Source of the DNA: Fabrea salina
Lineage: Eukaryota > Ciliophora > Heterotrichea > Heterotrichida > Fabreidae
Assembly: GCA_022984795.1 (NCBI GenBank)
Contig: JALIHJ010000014.1
Coordinates: forward strand, 186,001 to 250,000
Length of the DNA stretch: 64,000 nt
Direction of reading: 5' to 3'
Part shown: one piece after another, positions 17,920 to 27,575 of the stretch
How positions within the stretch are numbered: position 1 is the stretch's first letter
How the letters are laid out: each line of letters opens with the position of its first letter
Position numbers and translations under genes: made by a program
The notes under the pieces: model-generated
Seen by the model: the letters and a program-made list of their open reading frames with translations, nothing else
Told to the model about the DNA's origin: nothing
Databases searched by the model: none

Positions 17920-18666
17920 TTAAATCAATAGTAATTTTTCAAACACAAACATCAACAGCATCAGCAGGAAAAACGTAACCATGTAAGTCAGTTCTCCTTT
18001 TCTAAGCTGCGACACCCTTTGGAGTTTTCCCCAGTTAGTTCCTTCTATGTAAACTCTTCCTGGTCCTTTTAGCCTGATCATGTTCCAGTCGTGGATGAAC
18101 TTACTCAGCACGTTGTTCCTCAGTCGTGCCGCTTGGATTTTGGCACTTGCAGAGAACCCTACAAGGGTGTTGCCGTTTACTTCAATTTCTTCGTCACTGC
18201 CCAACACCTTTTCAATTAAGTTCCCTGAAGTCTGTATAAACAGCAGCCCGTCTGATTTAACTTTGAGCCATTTGTAGCGCCTCATTATCATCTTGGGTTT
18301 GAACTCTTCTGTAGAAACTCCGCTGTAAGCCAGCACAGCGTTAGACCGAATCACAAGCTTCCCAGTGACTTCTGGATTCAAGCAAAGTATTTTGCCTCCG
18401 AACTCCTTGCAAAGCCCTAGGTACTCACAGCCTCCTTCTTTGTTGTGTGCCACAAAGTCCTGGACAGGACTGTCGCCTAAGACATTGAACACTGAGTTCA
18501 GAAGTGAAGTCTTCACTTTCTTAATGCGGACTTTGGGCGAAGAGTAGATGATGTTGGGCAGGTGAGTTTTGATTGACTGTCCTGGGAGCAACAGAACTTG
18601 CAGACTCTGTTCTTCTTGCCCAATAACTTGGAAGGAAGGGTACTCATTTTGTATCAAAGAGTCCAT
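17920..18666 (-). CDS. AIM24: AIM24 family protein, probably mitochondrial
   Basis: The 248-residue product matches the AIM24 (TIGR00266/DUF124) beta-fold. It has the 'FQVIGQEEQSLQVLLLPGQS' opening, glycine-rich turns such as 'GGCEYLGLCKEFGGKI', a 'VIRSNAVLAYSG' strand and a terminal 'LKGPGRVYIEG' block. A hydrophobic helix ends the protein (about 228-247), suggesting a tail anchor. Yeast Aim24 lies in the mitochondrial inner membrane and helps MICOS integrity. Localisation here is inferred from the family. The gene diverges from UTP6 with 21 nt between start codons. Confidence 0.82.
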   Translation of the reverse strand: MDSLIQNEYPSFQVIGQEEQSLQVLLLPGQSIKTHLPNIIYSSPKVRIKKVKTSLLNSVFNVLGDSPVQDFVAHNKEGGCEYLGLCKEFGGKILCLNPEVTGKLVIRSNAVLAYSGVSTEEFKPKMIMRRYKWLKVKSDGLLFIQTSGNLIEKVLGSDEEIEVNGNTLVGFSASAKIQAARLRNNVLSKFIHDWNMIRLKGPGRVYIEGTNWGKLQRVSQLRKGELTYMVTFFLLMLLMFVFEKLLLI

Positions 18667-18687
18667 TTACGTGTTGATTTGTAATAT

Positions 18688-19347
18688 ATGGCAGAAATAG
18701 TCCAGGGCATTCTAGAGGACACCGTTGACGACTTACTTGACATCATCGAAAGAGAGATTTTCACAGAACAAGAAGTCAAAGAAATCATTAAAAAGCGAAG
18801 AACACACGAGTACAAACTAAACCGAGTCCACCCTGAAAAAAAACACTATTTAGCTGCCATCCAGTACGAACTCTCCCTTGAAGAACAGCGCTTAAAACGC
18901 ACCAAAAACACAAAACCCACCTCTGCAGACCGAACTTTTGTGAAACGAGTGATAAGTTTGTTCCAAAGGTGCACAAGAAGGTTCTCTGAAGACGTTTCTG
19001 TTTGGAAAGAATTCATCAACTTCACCATTAGGTCCAACTCTGAAAGGCAACTAACTCAAGTTATTTCAAAGGCCCTGCAACTACACCCCAGGAACGAAGA
19101 GCTCTGGCTGATTTCTACCTACGTGCAAGCCTACATTAAAAAGGACCTAGACGCTGCACGTTCACTGCACATCAGGTCAGTTACACTCAACCCCAAAAAC
19201 AAAAACCTTTGGAAGCACTACTTAAAGTTTGAGTCTGAACACGGCAACTCTGAAACCCTTCAAATCAGTTTAGACCACGCCTTAGAAAACCTTCCCCAAG
19301 AAAAAGACTTCTTTCTGCAGGAAGTTAAAAGTAAGTTAAAAGCATAA
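18688..19347 (+). CDS. UTP6: UTP6-like U3 snoRNP (SSU processome) component, short form
   Basis: The 219-residue product starts 'MAEIVQGILEDTVDDLL' and continues with 'FTEQEVKEIIKKRRTHEYKL' and 'YLAAIQYELSLEEQRLKR', the conserved N-terminal block of UTP6. HAT helical repeats follow, such as 'NEELWLISTYVQ' and 'NKNLWKHYLKFE'. UTP6 belongs to the UTP-B complex in 18S pre-rRNA processing. Fungal and animal UTP6 are two to three times longer; only the N-terminal half is present here. The next gene begins 2 nt after the stop, so no downstream exon can be hidden in between. Confidence 0.88.
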   Translation: MAEIVQGILEDTVDDLLDIIEREIFTEQEVKEIIKKRRTHEYKLNRVHPEKKHYLAAIQYELSLEEQRLKRTKNTKPTSADRTFVKRVISLFQRCTRRFSEDVSVWKEFINFTIRSNSERQLTQVISKALQLHPRNEELWLISTYVQAYIKKDLDAARSLHIRSVTLNPKNKNLWKHYLKFESEHGNSETLQISLDHALENLPQEKDFFLQEVKSKLKA

Positions 19348-19349
19348 AA

Positions 19350-19883
19350 ATGTACTTAGTGCTTGTACTGGGAAGTGCTTTAGGGGAACTTATTGCAACC
19401 AGAGAAGTAGTTACAGAGACTTCCTTTGAAAACAGTTTGTTAGTGGTCAAATACACTTTGAACAACACCTACGAAGAGTAAGCGCTAAATAGAGCCTTGC
19501 ATAAAGTCACTCTCACAGACCCTTCTTTTACTAGGGAACTAGTTAGGTTTGAAGAAGGCAGGTCAAAAGCCAAACTCACTTTTGGAACTATAGCTCCTAA
19601 CAAAGCTTACCACGTAAACTTAGAAGTGACTCCTTTAAAACCCCAAACTATCTTTTTGCAAAAGTCTACTTTAACTTACCAAATTGGCGAGCAAACTAAA
19701 ACTTCAAAGGTTTTTACTGAACAAGAACTAAAAGTACTTTCAGCTGCCCAAGTGCTTTACACAACTATGTCTGTGCAAAAGGCCTTTACACTGCTGACTT
19801 GCGTTGTTTTGGTATCAGTGGTTCCGATGTACTATGCCAACTCACTTAAGAATCTTAGACTAACAAAAATTAAGAGGAGTTAA
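19350..19883 (+). CDS. SSR2: translocon-associated protein beta (TRAP-beta, SSR2)
   Basis: Two exons, 19350-19477 and 19493-19883, join across a 15-nt intron to give 172 residues. There is an N-terminal signal sequence, a lumenal beta-sandwich with the family pattern ('LVVKYTLNNTYEEALHKVTL', 'LTFGTIAPNKAYHVNLEVTP'), one membrane helix near 142-162 and a short basic tail. TRAP-beta is one of the ER translocon-associated subunits that assist protein entry. Without the intron the first 45 residues, including the signal peptide, would be lost. The gene starts 2 nt after UTP6 and its stop overlaps the convergent LRR gene by 14 nt. Confidence 0.88.
19478..19492 (+). other. 15-nt intron in TRAP-beta
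   Basis: GTAAGCGCTAAATAG, phase 2. Splicing joins GA|A GCC and restores the TRAP-beta frame. Confidence 0.95.
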
Positions 19884-21390
19884 AAAGTTTCTTTTTGAGT
19901 TTTGCTTCTAAAGCTTTCATTCGTTGGAGTAGTTCTTCGCTCAGAGTGTCTTCAGAGGGCTTAGACTCCAGCATGGTTTCTAGTTCTTTTATTCTGTGTT
20001 CTGCTCGTTTGAGTTTAGAAGTTACTTCTTGGTACTCGAACTCTAAGTTCTGGGGCTTGGACTTGAGTTCTGTGTTTTCAGACTCTAGTTGGGTGTATTT
20101 TTGACCCAGCTCTGAAAACTTAACTTTAAGTTCTGAGAGTTCCTTTAACTCTTCTTTGAGCTGAGTGTTTTGGGTTTCTAGTTCTTTGAGTTTTTGCGAG
20201 GTTCCAAAGTTTTCTTTAACTAGAATGTCGTATTTAGACTTGTAGTTTTTGAGTTCCTTAAGTTCATTTTGGAGTTCTTGGGTGTTTTCAGCTGCTTTAG
20301 TTTTTTCTTGGAAGAGTTTTTTGTATTTTTCGAGTTCAGAGTGCATTTTTTTCATTTCTTTCTTAGCAATGTCTACATTTTCTAGGTTTTGCATTTTGAA
20401 TTTAAGCAGTTGTTCTTTGAGTTTGTTGTTTTCAGCCACTACTTCGTGGAACCTGATCTCTTGTCCTTCTGGCTTTTCGAACTCTAACTTTTTAACTGGG
20501 AATTTCACAGCTTTCATAGGAGTTGACTTGGCAGACTGCGACTTAGTGCTTTGTAGGGATGGTTTGGAAATAGGCCTGGGAGCTTTTAGAGGCATAGTGT
20601 CATTCAACTTAGTGAAGCTGCTTATGCAGCCTTTGGCAAGTTTCTCACAGACTACAGTTTTGTCAGCAATGTGTTGTTGCTGCACAGACAAGCACTCCAT
20701 GTAAGCAAACTCCCAGTCCTTGGAGTCTTCTGGAAACCCACTCAGCACTTCTCGGATTCTGTTTTCAAGGTGACTCAGAACTAAGTTACTGAAACTCACA
20801 GGCCACTCTAACTTAACTAGTTCCAGGTACTTGTCGATGCTTAGTTCTCTGTACACTTTGATTTTTCCGTTCCTAACGAGTTCAGAGTGGAGTTTCAGTT
20901 TGTTTTCTAGGTTTTCTAGTTTGGAAGCTTGCTTTTCGTTGTCCAGTATGATCTTGGTGAAATTCGACTGCTTTTTAAGCGAAACTCCAGCTGAGTTCTT
21001 TTCAGTGGCTGAAAGTTCTTTGTTGTCCAAAGTCTTTAAGTTAGGCAGAATAGAAATAACGGAATTTTTGTAAGATGGGTGCGAAGTAAGGGGGTTCTTT
21101 TCTAGGTTAAGGTGTACAAGTGGCAAGGACTTCAGGTACTCCAGTTCGTCGACTGAAGAAATGAAGTTGTTGGCCACTGACAGGCTCTTTAGGTTTTTGA
21201 ACTGAGCAATTCCCTTGAGTGTTTGCAGTTGGTTGTTTGTTAAGTATAATCCTTCAATATGTACAAACTTTTCAGGAACCTGGTCTATCAGAAATATCTT
21301 TTTGTCTTTGAGGTTCACTACTCTTTCTTCCGAGCAGAACCTGCACAGGGCTTCTGAAAGGGTGTTGTGGGTTGCTTTTCTCCTTTTCAT
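19870..21390 (-). CDS. leucine-rich repeat and coiled-coil protein, 506 aa
   Basis: Residues about 25-125 hold an SDS22-type leucine-rich repeat domain ('IEGLYLTNNQLQTLKGI', 'LKSLSVANNFISSVDEL', 'LVHLNLEKNPLTSHPSY') with its capping block 'LPNLKTLDNKEL'. Residues about 310-500 are a long coiled coil rich in Glu, Lys and Leu. The architecture recalls centrosomal and ciliary LRR proteins such as LRRCC1 or CEP97, but no single orthologue is convincing. It lies next to IFT172 on the same strand with 18 nt between. A role at basal body or axoneme is inference. Confidence 0.78.
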   Translation of the reverse strand: MKRRKATHNTLSEALCRFCSEERVVNLKDKKIFLIDQVPEKFVHIEGLYLTNNQLQTLKGIAQFKNLKSLSVANNFISSVDELEYLKSLPLVHLNLEKNPLTSHPSYKNSVISILPNLKTLDNKELSATEKNSAGVSLKKQSNFTKIILDNEKQASKLENLENKLKLHSELVRNGKIKVYRELSIDKYLELVKLEWPVSFSNLVLSHLENRIREVLSGFPEDSKDWEFAYMECLSVQQQHIADKTVVCEKLAKGCISSFTKLNDTMPLKAPRPISKPSLQSTKSQSAKSTPMKAVKFPVKKLEFEKPEGQEIRFHEVVAENNKLKEQLLKFKMQNLENVDIAKKEMKKMHSELEKYKKLFQEKTKAAENTQELQNELKELKNYKSKYDILVKENFGTSQKLKELETQNTQLKEELKELSELKVKFSELGQKYTQLESENTELKSKPQNLEFEYQEVTSKLKRAEHRIKELETMLESKPSEDTLSEELLQRMKALEAKLKKKLFNSS

Positions 21391-21408
21391 AATTATTAAA
21401 TGTTAAAC

Positions 21409-24400
21409 TTAGTAGATGGAGGACTGTATCGACCCACACCAGGGACAGTTAGTGTTGTTGGACAAGTAAGCGTTCCAGTCAGCTTTGTTGCCAGGACGGT
21501 CGCAGTTAGTGCAGCTTGCAAAGTTATGTCTGTAAACAGGGAACCCAGTCACCAAACAAGGCTCCCACCTGAAGCCACAACTTCCGCAGTTCAAAGAAGC
21601 ACAGTAAACTTCAGCTCCACAGTTTTCACAGTTGCTCATAGAAACTCTTTGCTCTATGCGTTGGTTCATAGATACTTCAAGGACCCAGTCTCGGATTTTA
21701 TCCCTTTCTTCTTCCCTTGTGAAGTTGGACTCAGGCAAAGGAATGTCGTAAGTAGGAATGTCTGTTAGTTCAAAGTCAGTGTTGTCGCCCAAACCAGCTG
21801 CCCCGGTTTCAGGGTCGTCTATGGCTTCTGCAATGTCTAAGTACCTGTTTAGGAAAATAAAAGCCATGTTGTGCCAGCCTTCTTCTTTGCAAGCCATACC
21901 TGCATCGTAAAAGGCTTTGTCCACCCTGACTTCGTTAGTGTACCTCAGCAAAGACACACAGATCTTTGAGTAAAGCCCTTTTTGGCTCTTAACTGTGTTC
22001 AGGGTTTTTAAGTAGCACAACTGACTAATCTGCAGGTACCTTTCGAACTCCCTGAACTCAGCCGAGTTCCTGTCGTATATGTTTTCGATCAGGTTCTTCA
22101 GCATAAGCCTGAGGTCGTAAACTTCGTCTTCTTGGCACTCTGCAAGGACTTCTAAGCACAGAGTTTTATAAATAGACATAAATGACCTTTCAGCTGGACT
22201 TCCGTACATTGAAAAGGCTTTTAGTGCTTGCCCGAAGTTCCCGTCTTCAGTCATCTTTCTAGTATACTTGAGGAGCACGTCGTTCAGCATCCCTGGGCCT
22301 TGTTGTTTGGCTTTTTCTAAGGCACTTTCCCAGTCCCCTCCTTCGATGATCATGTTAAGTCCTGCTGAGGGGTCTACTTGCATCATGCCTGCAGACTTTC
22401 CTTGGGAGTAAAGGTACTTCTTTTGTTCCCTGTCTACTAGTTCTCTGAGTCTGTTAGCTGTTTCTGAGTGGTGGATGGAGTCAACTAGTTCTTTTGCTTT
22501 GTCAAAGTCTTCTCCAGTCATGTAGCACTGCACAGCGTCTTCGTACTGACCAATGCTTGCATACATGTCTGCAGCTGCGTCGTACCTTCCGATTCTTATG
22601 AGCCTTTGTCCTACCAGCATCACGATTTCTTGGCAGTTTTCTTTGTCGTAACTCATAGCGAGTTGTACGGCCCTTTCCCAAACTTCTTCTAGCAAGTCGT
22701 AGTCAGAGCAGTTGTCGTGGGTGATGTTTAAGTAAGCCTCAATGGCTTTTTTGAAGTCTCTGTTTTGCTCCCAAAGCCTAGCGTTTTGTCTCTGTTCTTC
22801 TGCAGAAGAAGCTTCTCCTACAGAGGACATAACTCTGTTAAGCAGTTGAGGAGCGTGCTCTTTAGCTACTCTTATAGCGTCATTCCTTGACCTGGCTTTT
22901 ACGTACATCTCCACAGCTTTTTCAGGTTGCTTGGCTGCTAAGTAGCACTGCTCTGCTTTGTTATACTCTCCTCTGTCTATATGGTGCTTGGCTTGTGCTT
23001 CTAAGATTTCAGGCACTAGTTTGGAGTCGAACTGCCTTGCAATCCTTAAAGCAGAGTGGAAGTCATTTTGGTGCTGGTACATATGGACTGCTTCAGTAGC
23101 GCGGCCTGCTTTTATAAATTCTTCTTCGGCTTCTTTGTACCTGTTTTCGTCTTCAAGATGCAGAGCGTAACTGAGGTGCACGTCAGGCAGTCTGTGCCTG
23201 CAGTTGTTTTCAGCAAGTCTAAAGGCTTCTTTGAAGTTCCCTTGGTCCACTTCAAACTCCAAGGCTGCTTCTACTAAGCCTTGTCGCAGCAGTAACTGTG
23301 AGCCTCCTTCGCCCCTCACGCTTTCAGTTTCAGCCCACTTCCTAGCTACTTCTGCTATTTCTTTAGGACCGCCGTAGCCTTTAGCTACTCTGAGAGCTTC
23401 GTCCCACATGCCTTTTCTCCTGTACATGTCATCTGCTAAGTTCCACTTCCCAGCTTCTATGTAGTGGTGTTCTGCTTCTTTGAGTTTGTTTTCGGACTCG
23501 AGTTGCTGAGCTAAGTACACATGGGTTTCTGTAAGATGTTCTTTGCGGTGCTTAGCTACAAGTTTAACCATGTTGTCGTACTGTCCAACTTTGCGGTACA
23601 TGTTAATAGCCATGTCGGCTTCATTCACAGTGAGGTACATTTTTTCAGCTTCTTTGAGTTTGCCTTCGGATTCAAGTTTTTGTGCTTGTTTGGTGTACAA
23701 GACAGTTACTTCGGTTTCTGGCATGTGTCTACATGCAAACCTGTAAGCCTGATCCCACTTGTTGTTTTGAGTGTACATTTCGAAGGTTTCACTGATTGCG
23801 TTGGCCTTTAAGTAAAACTTCTCAGCTTGCTCTAACTGGCGAATGTTAGCAAAGTGCTTGGCGATTTGCCTGTAGTAAGGCTTGGCAACGTCTTGGCTTT
23901 GGGATCCTAGGAGTTGCACAGCTTTAGTCCACTGTCTGGAATTGATTGCAGCTTCTATAGCTTTTTGGTAAGCGTTGGCTTCAATGAAGTGGTTGATGCT
24001 GGCTTCCATCTGTTTCTGGGAAACTAAGTAGTCTCCCCACTTTTCTTCAAGTTTCTCGACGTACTGAGGGAAGCTTCTCCTAGCTAAGTCAACAGCTTTT
24101 CTGTAAGCATTTCCCTTTACATAGGCTTCAAGGGCTTTTTCAGGCATGTTTAGTTTTTCAAAGAACTCTCCTGCTTTTTCGTGCATGTCTGACGACTGCA
24201 GTGCAGCTGCTACTTTTTCCATGAGGTCACTGTCGTTGAGTGAGTACTTGTTGATCACGTTGGCAGCTTTGGCTGGAAGTTTCCCTTTCAGGTAGTAGTT
24301 GATGGCTGCGTAGTAGTCCCCTTCTCTTTCCTTGACTTCGCCTGCCTTTTCTTCTTGGTTGGTTTGTAGCAACCACTGGAAGTAATTGCTTTTGAAGTCG

Positions 24401-26601
24401 TGCAGTTTGGGGTGGTTTCTTTTTTCAGCAATGTTGATGATTTCGTCCCACCTGTGGAGTTCTTGGTACATGTCCATAGCTTCGTCTAGGTCGTTCTGGT
24501 CAAGCAAAATAGCTTCAGCTCGGTTGAACTGTTTGTCAAGCATTGCCAAGCGTGCCTGCACCATGTAACTTTGAATTCCTTCTTGTCCAGTTTCAGACTT
24601 GTGCTTTTCTGCTAGTTTGTTAACTTTGCTCATGAACCTAGCTTTGGCTGCGTCTCCTAAAGCAGCGTAGCACTGTTCTGCGACTTGTAAGTTTTGTTCT
24701 TCAAGTGCTACTTCAGCCAGTGCTTTCCAGTTGGCTTCTGATTCAGGGGTGTTTTCTAGAGGTTCTAGAATCTGCACAGCTCTTTCTAAGTTGCGTGACT
24801 CCAAAGCAAAACCAAACTCAATTAGAGGCTCGTCAAGTGCGTAACTAACGGTGTTCATTCCTTCGTTAACTATGACTTCAGTTCCGGAAGGGTTTCTTTC
24901 GATCTCTTCTACTTCCCCTTTGATGTTGTAAACTGTCACTTTGTCAGGGTCGTCAATGTTGTACCACACGTTTAAGTTGTGCCTGCTTTGGGCTACAACT
25001 ACATCAGACTCAGGAACCCACTGCACGTAGTTGCAGAAGTTAAGCAGCGTAGACCTGTTTTGAGTTTTGATGTTGAAGAGATGCAGAACTCTTTTCTTGT
25101 CCCTGAAGAGAAGTTTGGTGGCACTGGCGTTGAGTTCGATGAAGTCAATTCTGGTGTCGTGGTTTATCAAAGCAATGGAGTTTCCAGTGGACAAGTCCTG
25201 CACACAAATAGTGTTGGGGTCTAGGAGAAAAGCAATTACTTTCACAGCTTTGTGGTAGTCTTCTTCTGTTTTGACTCTTGAGTAGTTTAGTCTTGCTGAA
25301 ATTAAGTGCGGGTTCATTTGTTCAGTGCGGCAACTTCCTAGAATTTCATTGCTTCCGTACTCAATAAGGGTGAGCTCTCCTGCGTTAAATATCATGCATA
25401 CTCGGGGGTTCGAGAAATCGTATTTTTCTTTGCCGGAGCCCCTCCACTGAACTTCACTTAGTCTGGAAGATTCCAAGTCTCCCAACAAAAGCGTGTCTGA
25501 AGTATGCGCTACAATGTACCTGTCTTGGTAAATGTTGATTTTGCTTATTTCAAGTCCGTAGTCACTTTTGATGGCTACTTTCATGCCTGTAGCTAGTTCC
25601 TTAACTATTACTTGACTCACTGACACGTAAGTAAACTCGAACTTGCCCTTGTAACGGGCTTTTCTCAAACAAATCTCGAACACGTCTACTGAGCCACAGA
25701 GGGACCCCAAAACTAGTTTAGAACCGTCGGGTTTCCAAGAAAGCGCTGTCACCGAGTAAAGGTTTTCTATGTGCTTCACCAGCTTTTCAGTCCACTCTGG
25801 CCTCCTGGGGTTGTACCCGTACACAAAGAACTTATTGAAGTTCCCAATAACTACAGTGTCTCCAGCTGGGTTGAAAGCAGCCACTGTGAATTCTTTAACA
25901 GTTGAGTCGTAAGAGTAATCGAACCTCTGGAAAACGTTTCCGTCGTCAGTGTAGAAAATAACTTTCCCGTCGTTTCCAGCAACACAAATGTGCTCTCCCC
26001 AAGAAAGAGCGTAAGGCACAGAGCCGTGCATCACTAGTTTCTGCATAGTGCCTCCATCAAGTGAGTACCTGTAAATGCTTCCGTCTAAGTGTCCTGACAC
26101 AATGTTTTCACCGTCAGAACTAGCAGCAACTGAAACACAGTAAGTGTCAGTGGAGTACAACTGAACTGACTTGTTGCTGCGCAACTTGCCCATCTTGACC
26201 TTGCCTTCAGACAGCCCAAATACCAGTTCCCCAGCTCGGTTAGGAGGCCAGGTTAAACAAGTCACTGAAGAGCTTTGAGGGAACTTGTTGCATATTGACT
26301 TTTTGTCTCCCCACTCAGAACCGAGCTTGTACACAAAGACAATATTGTCACTTTGAGCTATAGCGATTTTGATGTTGTCTGGAGAGAAAGCCATTGCTCG
26401 GACTACGTAGGACATCTGCCCTTTTTCAGCTGGGCGGGTTGGGAACTTGTCCCGCATTTCGCCGTTTTCGTCGTACAGAAGGATTGCTCGGTCGGCTGTG
26501 GACACTGCTAGGCGCTTGCTGTTAGGGCTCCAGGCTATGGCTGAAATCTTCTGCATTCCGTCTACTGCTCCGTTTAAGTTCTTCGAGTAACGCAACTGCA
26601 T
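21409..26601 (-). CDS. IFT172: intraflagellar transport protein IFT172
   Basis: The start is set at 26601 because the conserved N-terminus begins 'MQLRYSKNL'; an upstream extension lies across the divergent promoter. The 1,730-residue product has the IFT172 layout: WD40 propellers over roughly the first 600 residues, with 'STADRAILLYDENGEMRDKF' and 'SDNIVFVYKLGSEWGDKKSI' matching animal IFT172. About 1,000 residues of TPR-like helical hairpins follow, then a C-terminal block with paired CxxC zinc-ribbon cysteines ('CENCGAEVY', 'CTNCDRPG', 'CPWCGS'). IFT172 is the largest IFT-B subunit and is needed for ciliary assembly. No intron was found in 5.2 kb. Confidence 0.97.
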   Translation of the reverse strand: MQLRYSKNLNGAVDGMQKISAIAWSPNSKRLAVSTADRAILLYDENGEMRDKFPTRPAEKGQMSYVVRAMAFSPDNIKIAIAQSDNIVFVYKLGSEWGDKKSICNKFPQSSSVTCLTWPPNRAGELVFGLSEGKVKMGKLRSNKSVQLYSTDTYCVSVAASSDGENIVSGHLDGSIYRYSLDGGTMQKLVMHGSVPYALSWGEHICVAGNDGKVIFYTDDGNVFQRFDYSYDSTVKEFTVAAFNPAGDTVVIGNFNKFFVYGYNPRRPEWTEKLVKHIENLYSVTALSWKPDGSKLVLGSLCGSVDVFEICLRKARYKGKFEFTYVSVSQVIVKELATGMKVAIKSDYGLEISKINIYQDRYIVAHTSDTLLLGDLESSRLSEVQWRGSGKEKYDFSNPRVCMIFNAGELTLIEYGSNEILGSCRTEQMNPHLISARLNYSRVKTEEDYHKAVKVIAFLLDPNTICVQDLSTGNSIALINHDTRIDFIELNASATKLLFRDKKRVLHLFNIKTQNRSTLLNFCNYVQWVPESDVVVAQSRHNLNVWYNIDDPDKVTVYNIKGEVEEIERNPSGTEVIVNEGMNTVSYALDEPLIEFGFALESRNLERAVQILEPLENTPESEANWKALAEVALEEQNLQVAEQCYAALGDAAKARFMSKVNKLAEKHKSETGQEGIQSYMVQARLAMLDKQFNRAEAILLDQNDLDEAMDMYQELHRWDEIINIAEKRNHPKLHDFKSNYFQWLLQTNQEEKAGEVKEREGDYYAAINYYLKGKLPAKAANVINKYSLNDSDLMEKVAAALQSSDMHEKAGEFFEKLNMPEKALEAYVKGNAYRKAVDLARRSFPQYVEKLEEKWGDYLVSQKQMEASINHFIEANAYQKAIEAAINSRQWTKAVQLLGSQSQDVAKPYYRQIAKHFANIRQLEQAEKFYLKANAISETFEMYTQNNKWDQAYRFACRHMPETEVTVLYTKQAQKLESEGKLKEAEKMYLTVNEADMAINMYRKVGQYDNMVKLVAKHRKEHLTETHVYLAQQLESENKLKEAEHHYIEAGKWNLADDMYRRKGMWDEALRVAKGYGGPKEIAEVARKWAETESVRGEGGSQLLLRQGLVEAALEFEVDQGNFKEAFRLAENNCRHRLPDVHLSYALHLEDENRYKEAEEEFIKAGRATEAVHMYQHQNDFHSALRIARQFDSKLVPEILEAQAKHHIDRGEYNKAEQCYLAAKQPEKAVEMYVKARSRNDAIRVAKEHAPQLLNRVMSSVGEASSAEEQRQNARLWEQNRDFKKAIEAYLNITHDNCSDYDLLEEVWERAVQLAMSYDKENCQEIVMLVGQRLIRIGRYDAAADMYASIGQYEDAVQCYMTGEDFDKAKELVDSIHHSETANRLRELVDREQKKYLYSQGKSAGMMQVDPSAGLNMIIEGGDWESALEKAKQQGPGMLNDVLLKYTRKMTEDGNFGQALKAFSMYGSPAERSFMSIYKTLCLEVLAECQEDEVYDLRLMLKNLIENIYDRNSAEFREFERYLQISQLCYLKTLNTVKSQKGLYSKICVSLLRYTNEVRVDKAFYDAGMACKEEGWHNMAFIFLNRYLDIAEAIDDPETGAAGLGDNTDFELTDIPTYDIPLPESNFTREEERDKIRDWVLEVSMNQRIEQRVSMSNCENCGAEVYCASLNCGSCGFRWEPCLVTGFPVYRHNFASCTNCDRPGNKADWNAYLSNNTNCPWCGSIQSSIY

Positions 26602-26648
26602 CTTTAAAATTATATTTAGGCTCCATTTGGACGTTTTCGAATTACAAA

Positions 26649-27566
26649 ATGGAAGAAGAAGACAGAGCCTTGAGGGACACGGCAGACGAAGCCATGTCAA
26701 GCAAATAGTAAAACTTACCTAGTTACTCCTACAAACAAGGCTATTTGGAGGACCCCTACATTAGGTTTTTCGCCTCTGAGGCCCAAAAAAAACCTCCTGT
26801 GATAAACAGAGCGTACTGGGCAAGGACTTACAGAGTCTGGAAGACCTTGGAAGAGTTTTTGAATCAAGGAAACAGCCAAGTAGTTAACTTAGGAGCAGGC
26901 TATGACACAACTTTTTGGGTTATGAAAAGTAAATTTCCCCTTATAAAGTATCTTGAGGTAGACTTCGAAGAAGTTTGTAGGAAGAAACTCAAAATCATTT
27001 CCAACCACCCGGAACTAAGTAACTGCATAAACTGCGACCTACGCGGAAAACACGAAGTAGTTTCTAGTTCTTACTGCTTAGTTCCTGCAGACCTAAGGCG
27101 TCCCCAGGAACTCTTTGCTAAACTAAGAACTATACTCAACCCTGAGTTACCTACCTTGTTTATAGCTGAGTGCGTTCTAGTGTACCTGGACGCCGAGAAC
27201 TCTAATGCTTTGATACAGGAAGCTTCTGCCTTTCCGAACTCTGGCTTTTTGGTTTTCGACATAATCCAACCGAACGACGCCTTTGGCAGAACTATGATGG
27301 AGAACCTGCATGCAAGTGGAGTGCACCTCCACGGAATTTACGATTATCCAACTTTAGAAGCAAACAGAGAAAGGTACCTAGAGTACTTCGCGAGGGTGCA
27401 AGTCTTTACAATGCTGGAAGTGTACAACCAAGCCTTAGACTCCAAAGAGAAGTCCCGTATAGAACACATAGAGTGGCTGGACGAGTTCGAAGAGTGGAAC
27501 CTTTTGATGTCCCACTACATAATGGCGATTGGGTGTAAAGGAACTTTGGAGTTAAAGTTCACTTAA
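26649..27566 (+). CDS. LCMT1: leucine carboxyl methyltransferase 1 (PP2A methyltransferase)
   Basis: Exon 1 (26649-26707) and exon 2 (26723-27566) join across a 15-nt intron to give 300 residues. The joined N-terminus reads 'DTADEAMSSKYYSYKQGYLE', then 'DPYIRFF', matching LCMT1 'GYWHDPYIQ'. The SAM-binding motif 'VVNLGAGYDTTFW' and the 'LFIAECVLVYL' motif are intact. LCMT1 methylates the C-terminal leucine of PP2A catalytic subunits and so controls holoenzyme assembly. The length is slightly below the human protein. It diverges from IFT172 with 47 nt between start codons, and its stop is 9 nt from the convergent TBC gene. Confidence 0.94.
26708..26722 (+). other. 15-nt intron in LCMT1
   Basis: GTAAAACTTACCTAG, phase 2, 59 nt after the start codon. 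Splicing forms a TAT codon and brings the conserved N-terminus into frame. Confidence 0.94.
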
Positions 27567-27575
27567 TGTATATAT

